DNA of 43,751 bases from Litorimonas sp964352855 (GTDB lineage Bacteria; Pseudomonadota; Alphaproteobacteria; Caulobacterales; Maricaulaceae). The position numbers were made by a program, and so were the translations under genes. Where the stretch lies: assembly GCA_964352855.1 (NCBI GenBank), contig CAYGTR010000025.1, positions 1 to 43,751 on the forward strand, read 5' to 3'. A model generated the notes under the pieces. It saw only the letters and a list, made by a program, of their open reading frames with translations. It made no database searches and was not told the DNA's origin. Shown here in pieces: positions 43,201 through 43,751 of this stretch (positions within the stretch are counted from its first letter, which is position 1; every line of letters begins with the position of its first letter).

Positions 43201-43651
43201 GACCTATGCCGAGTTTTTAAAGATTGATTTCCCGCGCGTGCCTTATCCAAGCTCACCCGAGAGCTTTTGGGATATCAGCGCCAAAGGCACGGCCCTGCGC
43301 CGCCTCCACTTGATGGAAGACGCCGCCATTGGCGAGACGCCCTATACCTATATCGGGGACGGGGACGACATTATTGAAAAACCGATTTTTGAAGGCGAAG
43401 AGAGTGTTGAGGAAAAAGGCATTGTCTATATCAACAAAACCCAAGGCTTTGAAAATGTTCCGCGCCTCGCGTGGGAATTTTATATTGGCGGCTATCAGCC
43501 CGCGCAAAAATGGCTCAAAGATCGCAAAGGGCCAAGCTATAATAATAAGAAAGGGCTGTCCACTAAGGATATTCAGCATTATCAAAAAATCATCAAAATC
43601 CTATCCGAGACCGACCGGATTATGAAAACCATAGAGATGGATTTGGGGTAA
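40292..43651 (+). CDS. Single-chain restriction-modification enzyme (type IIG / type ISP-like without helicase)
   Basis: 1119-aa fused nuclease, adenine methyltransferase and specificity protein. Start TTG, with GGAGG (40280-40284) seven bases upstream. The N-terminal PD-(D/E)xK nuclease shows D58 (GRPDFVF) and E76-A-K78 (IGHCEAKDI). A helical connector (~130-330) leads to N6-adenine methyltransferase motif I DPATGTGTF (404-412) and motif IV NPPY (525-528). The target-recognition part (~530-860) is encoded by markedly AT-rich DNA. Conserved C-terminal blocks follow (YQFPLYLYPEEGELDQTRR; VAIFDYIYGVLHCPAYRETY) with a palindromic repeat inserted between them (residues ~904-945). No SF2 helicase motifs are seen, unlike ~1600-aa type ISP enzymes. 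No companion genes; it likely acts alone in defence. Confidence 0.9.
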   Translation: MNTDHIAAYMQRVQNVYATGVTTEHSFRPALQFLFDGIIADVKCINEPKEVRDVGRPDFVFKRKVGENHITIGHCEAKDINKDVSPKGLRSYSKEQFTRYNKGLPNLIYTNGLDFRFYVKGELVREITIGDLLMGRIESRPDAFPVLAAQLTEFAQERLQTITSAKRLAELMAGKALLLKEALFQSLKLDPDLITELAGQYKAFKDQLIHDLTPEGFADIYAETIAYGLFAARLHDETLEDFSRQEALELLPKSNPFLRSLFSYVAGPMLEDTIRRDVDELAEIFQATDLQKLFADFGSFTKRNDPFIHFYETFLAEYNPKKRKARGVWYTPEPVVNFIVRAVDDVLKSEFGLPMGLADTSKITVDVETGQTKTTMRKNKAGRTVSTTKPVIEKREMHRVQILDPATGTGTFLAEVIKQIAPKIKDIAPGKWSRYVEQDLIPRIHGFELLMASYAMCHMKLDMMLSEMGYVPTDKAPRLSVYLTNSLEEGDKEVRDLFMAQWLSNEAKAANEVKRDKPIMCIIGNPPYSVSSSNKSDFIENLVADYKKNLNERNIQPLSDDYIKFIRLSQHMIEENGEGILGFITNNSFLDGRIHQQMRRSLKQTFDKINIIDLHGSTKKLELSPDGETDKNVFDIMQGVSIIIASKNRPKKNISETKCQISHRDLWGSRRTKYDSLFASSLLKSNSSKLESVEPYHFFIPKNFENEKDYQLGFRLNDLFKLNACGLVTARDALLVNFEIDGAEEILSSLKNSKFEEFKAKYPEIKNSRDWTIEGAIDDSDLAVVRPILYRPFDVRYLPYSENSKGVLSYPRGNIMRHMISNENISMQICKQLSTFDFQHVIATNLITDKCTVSLQTKEAGYQFPLYLYPEEGELDQTRRVNMDPKIRKAIEKAAMGVAVPASPVIPDKPRSGAEPEGRETRAQSHNRSKSLDLPGSPAEPRNDKIGTKPDEVAIFDYIYGVLHCPAYRETYAEFLKIDFPRVPYPSSPESFWDISAKGTALRRLHLMEDAAIGETPYTYIGDGDDIIEKPIFEGEESVEEKGIVYINKTQGFENVPRLAWEFYIGGYQPAQKWLKDRKGPSYNNKKGLSTKDIQHYQKIIKILSETDRIMKTIEMDLG
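43003..43124. repeat. 122-bp palindromic repeat inserted in frame in a coding gene (RPE-like)
   Basis: Outer arms TGTCATTCCGG (43003-43013) and CCGGAATGACA (43114-43124) are perfect inverted repeats. Inside them are two side hairpins, GCCGC-gaa-GCGGC (43018-43030) and CTCC-tgc-GGAG (about 43101-43111). A perfect 17-bp inner stem (43037-43053 with 43081-43097) closes a 27-base loop. It is open in the gene's frame and translates to a Pro/Arg/Ser-rich peptide (SPVIPDKPRSGAEPEGRE then SKSLDLPGSPAEPRNDK). No flanking transposase and no second copy in this window. Confidence 0.8.
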
Positions 43652-43751
43652 AGCGGCCTTCCCCTCTCTCCACGCGATTTTTTCACACAAAAAACGAAAA
43701 AAATCTTTCCTTAACACTTGCAGACTTGCGCACCCTGCCCCACATGGCAGT

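Noticed and set aside
43652..43751. Possible gene start ATG at 43744 at the window end
   Set aside because: Only two or three codons are visible and no ribosome binding site precedes it, so it cannot be judged.
1..43751. tRNA, rRNA, CRISPR array, insertion sequence, prophage or attachment site
   Set aside because: Scanning the gaps for T-loop signatures, regularly spaced direct repeats, transposase motifs and integrase genes gave nothing; this was by eye, so a tRNAscan or Infernal run could still change it.

Overview
The window looks like ordinary chromosome from an alphaproteobacterium of the Caulobacterales/Maricaulales kind (Hyphomonadaceae or Robiginitomaculaceae-like), with a moderate G+C near one half. 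This rests on gene content: rpmB beside a DUF3108 gene, a Suv3-like helicase followed by S4, fdxA and carD, an ELM1-family gene, a UrcA-like small secreted protein, a YghU-type GST and a SLC27-like acyl-CoA synthetase. The genus is inference. A run of exactly 100 N (38499-38598) shows that this is a scaffolded draft assembly.

Layout. 1-3140: rlmB-type rRNA methyltransferase, a DUF805 membrane protein, rpmB with a clear promoter and terminator, and a DUF3108 envelope protein. 3143-4666: a secreted SdrD/DUF11-type surface protein. 4788-9346: an RNA/transcription block of Suv3-like helicase, S4 protein, ferredoxin FdxA and CarD. 9502-16775: envelope and stress functions (S41 peptidase lipoprotein, thermonuclease, YceI with cytochrome b561), then an operon of a frameshifted secreted protein, an HSL-type hydrolase and SelO, then a DUF924 gene. 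16779-22419: acyl-CoA synthetase, a small transcript candidate, an Arg-rich secreted protein, glyoxalase II, a small membrane protein and a UrcA-like protein. 22746-31108: greA, ELM1, ThuA lipoprotein, trxB with a LysR regulator, a hybrid histidine kinase and an aspartate-type aminotransferase. 31179-39019: EamA permease, a 26-residue membrane microprotein, a TonB-like Glu/Pro-rich protein, SRPBCC protein, FMN-binding glutamate-synthase-like enzyme, YghU GST, then RTX and lipoprotein fragments either side of the gap. 39228-43651: yebC and a large single-chain restriction-modification enzyme.

Most genes are housekeeping. The unusual signals are: (1) a 122-bp two-armed palindromic repeat lying in frame inside the restriction-modification gene and translated as a foreign peptide, like Rickettsia palindromic elements; (2) an AT-rich specificity segment in the same gene, suggesting domain exchange; (3) SelO, whose conserved N-terminus lies upstream of any canonical start and whose best start is an AUA overlapping the preceding stop as ATAA behind a good ribosome binding site; (4) an apparent -1 frameshift at a T-TTT-TTC heptamer in the signal peptide of the first gene of that operon; (5) several very small ORFs and structured leaders. 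No tRNA, rRNA, CRISPR array, insertion sequence or phage gene was found.
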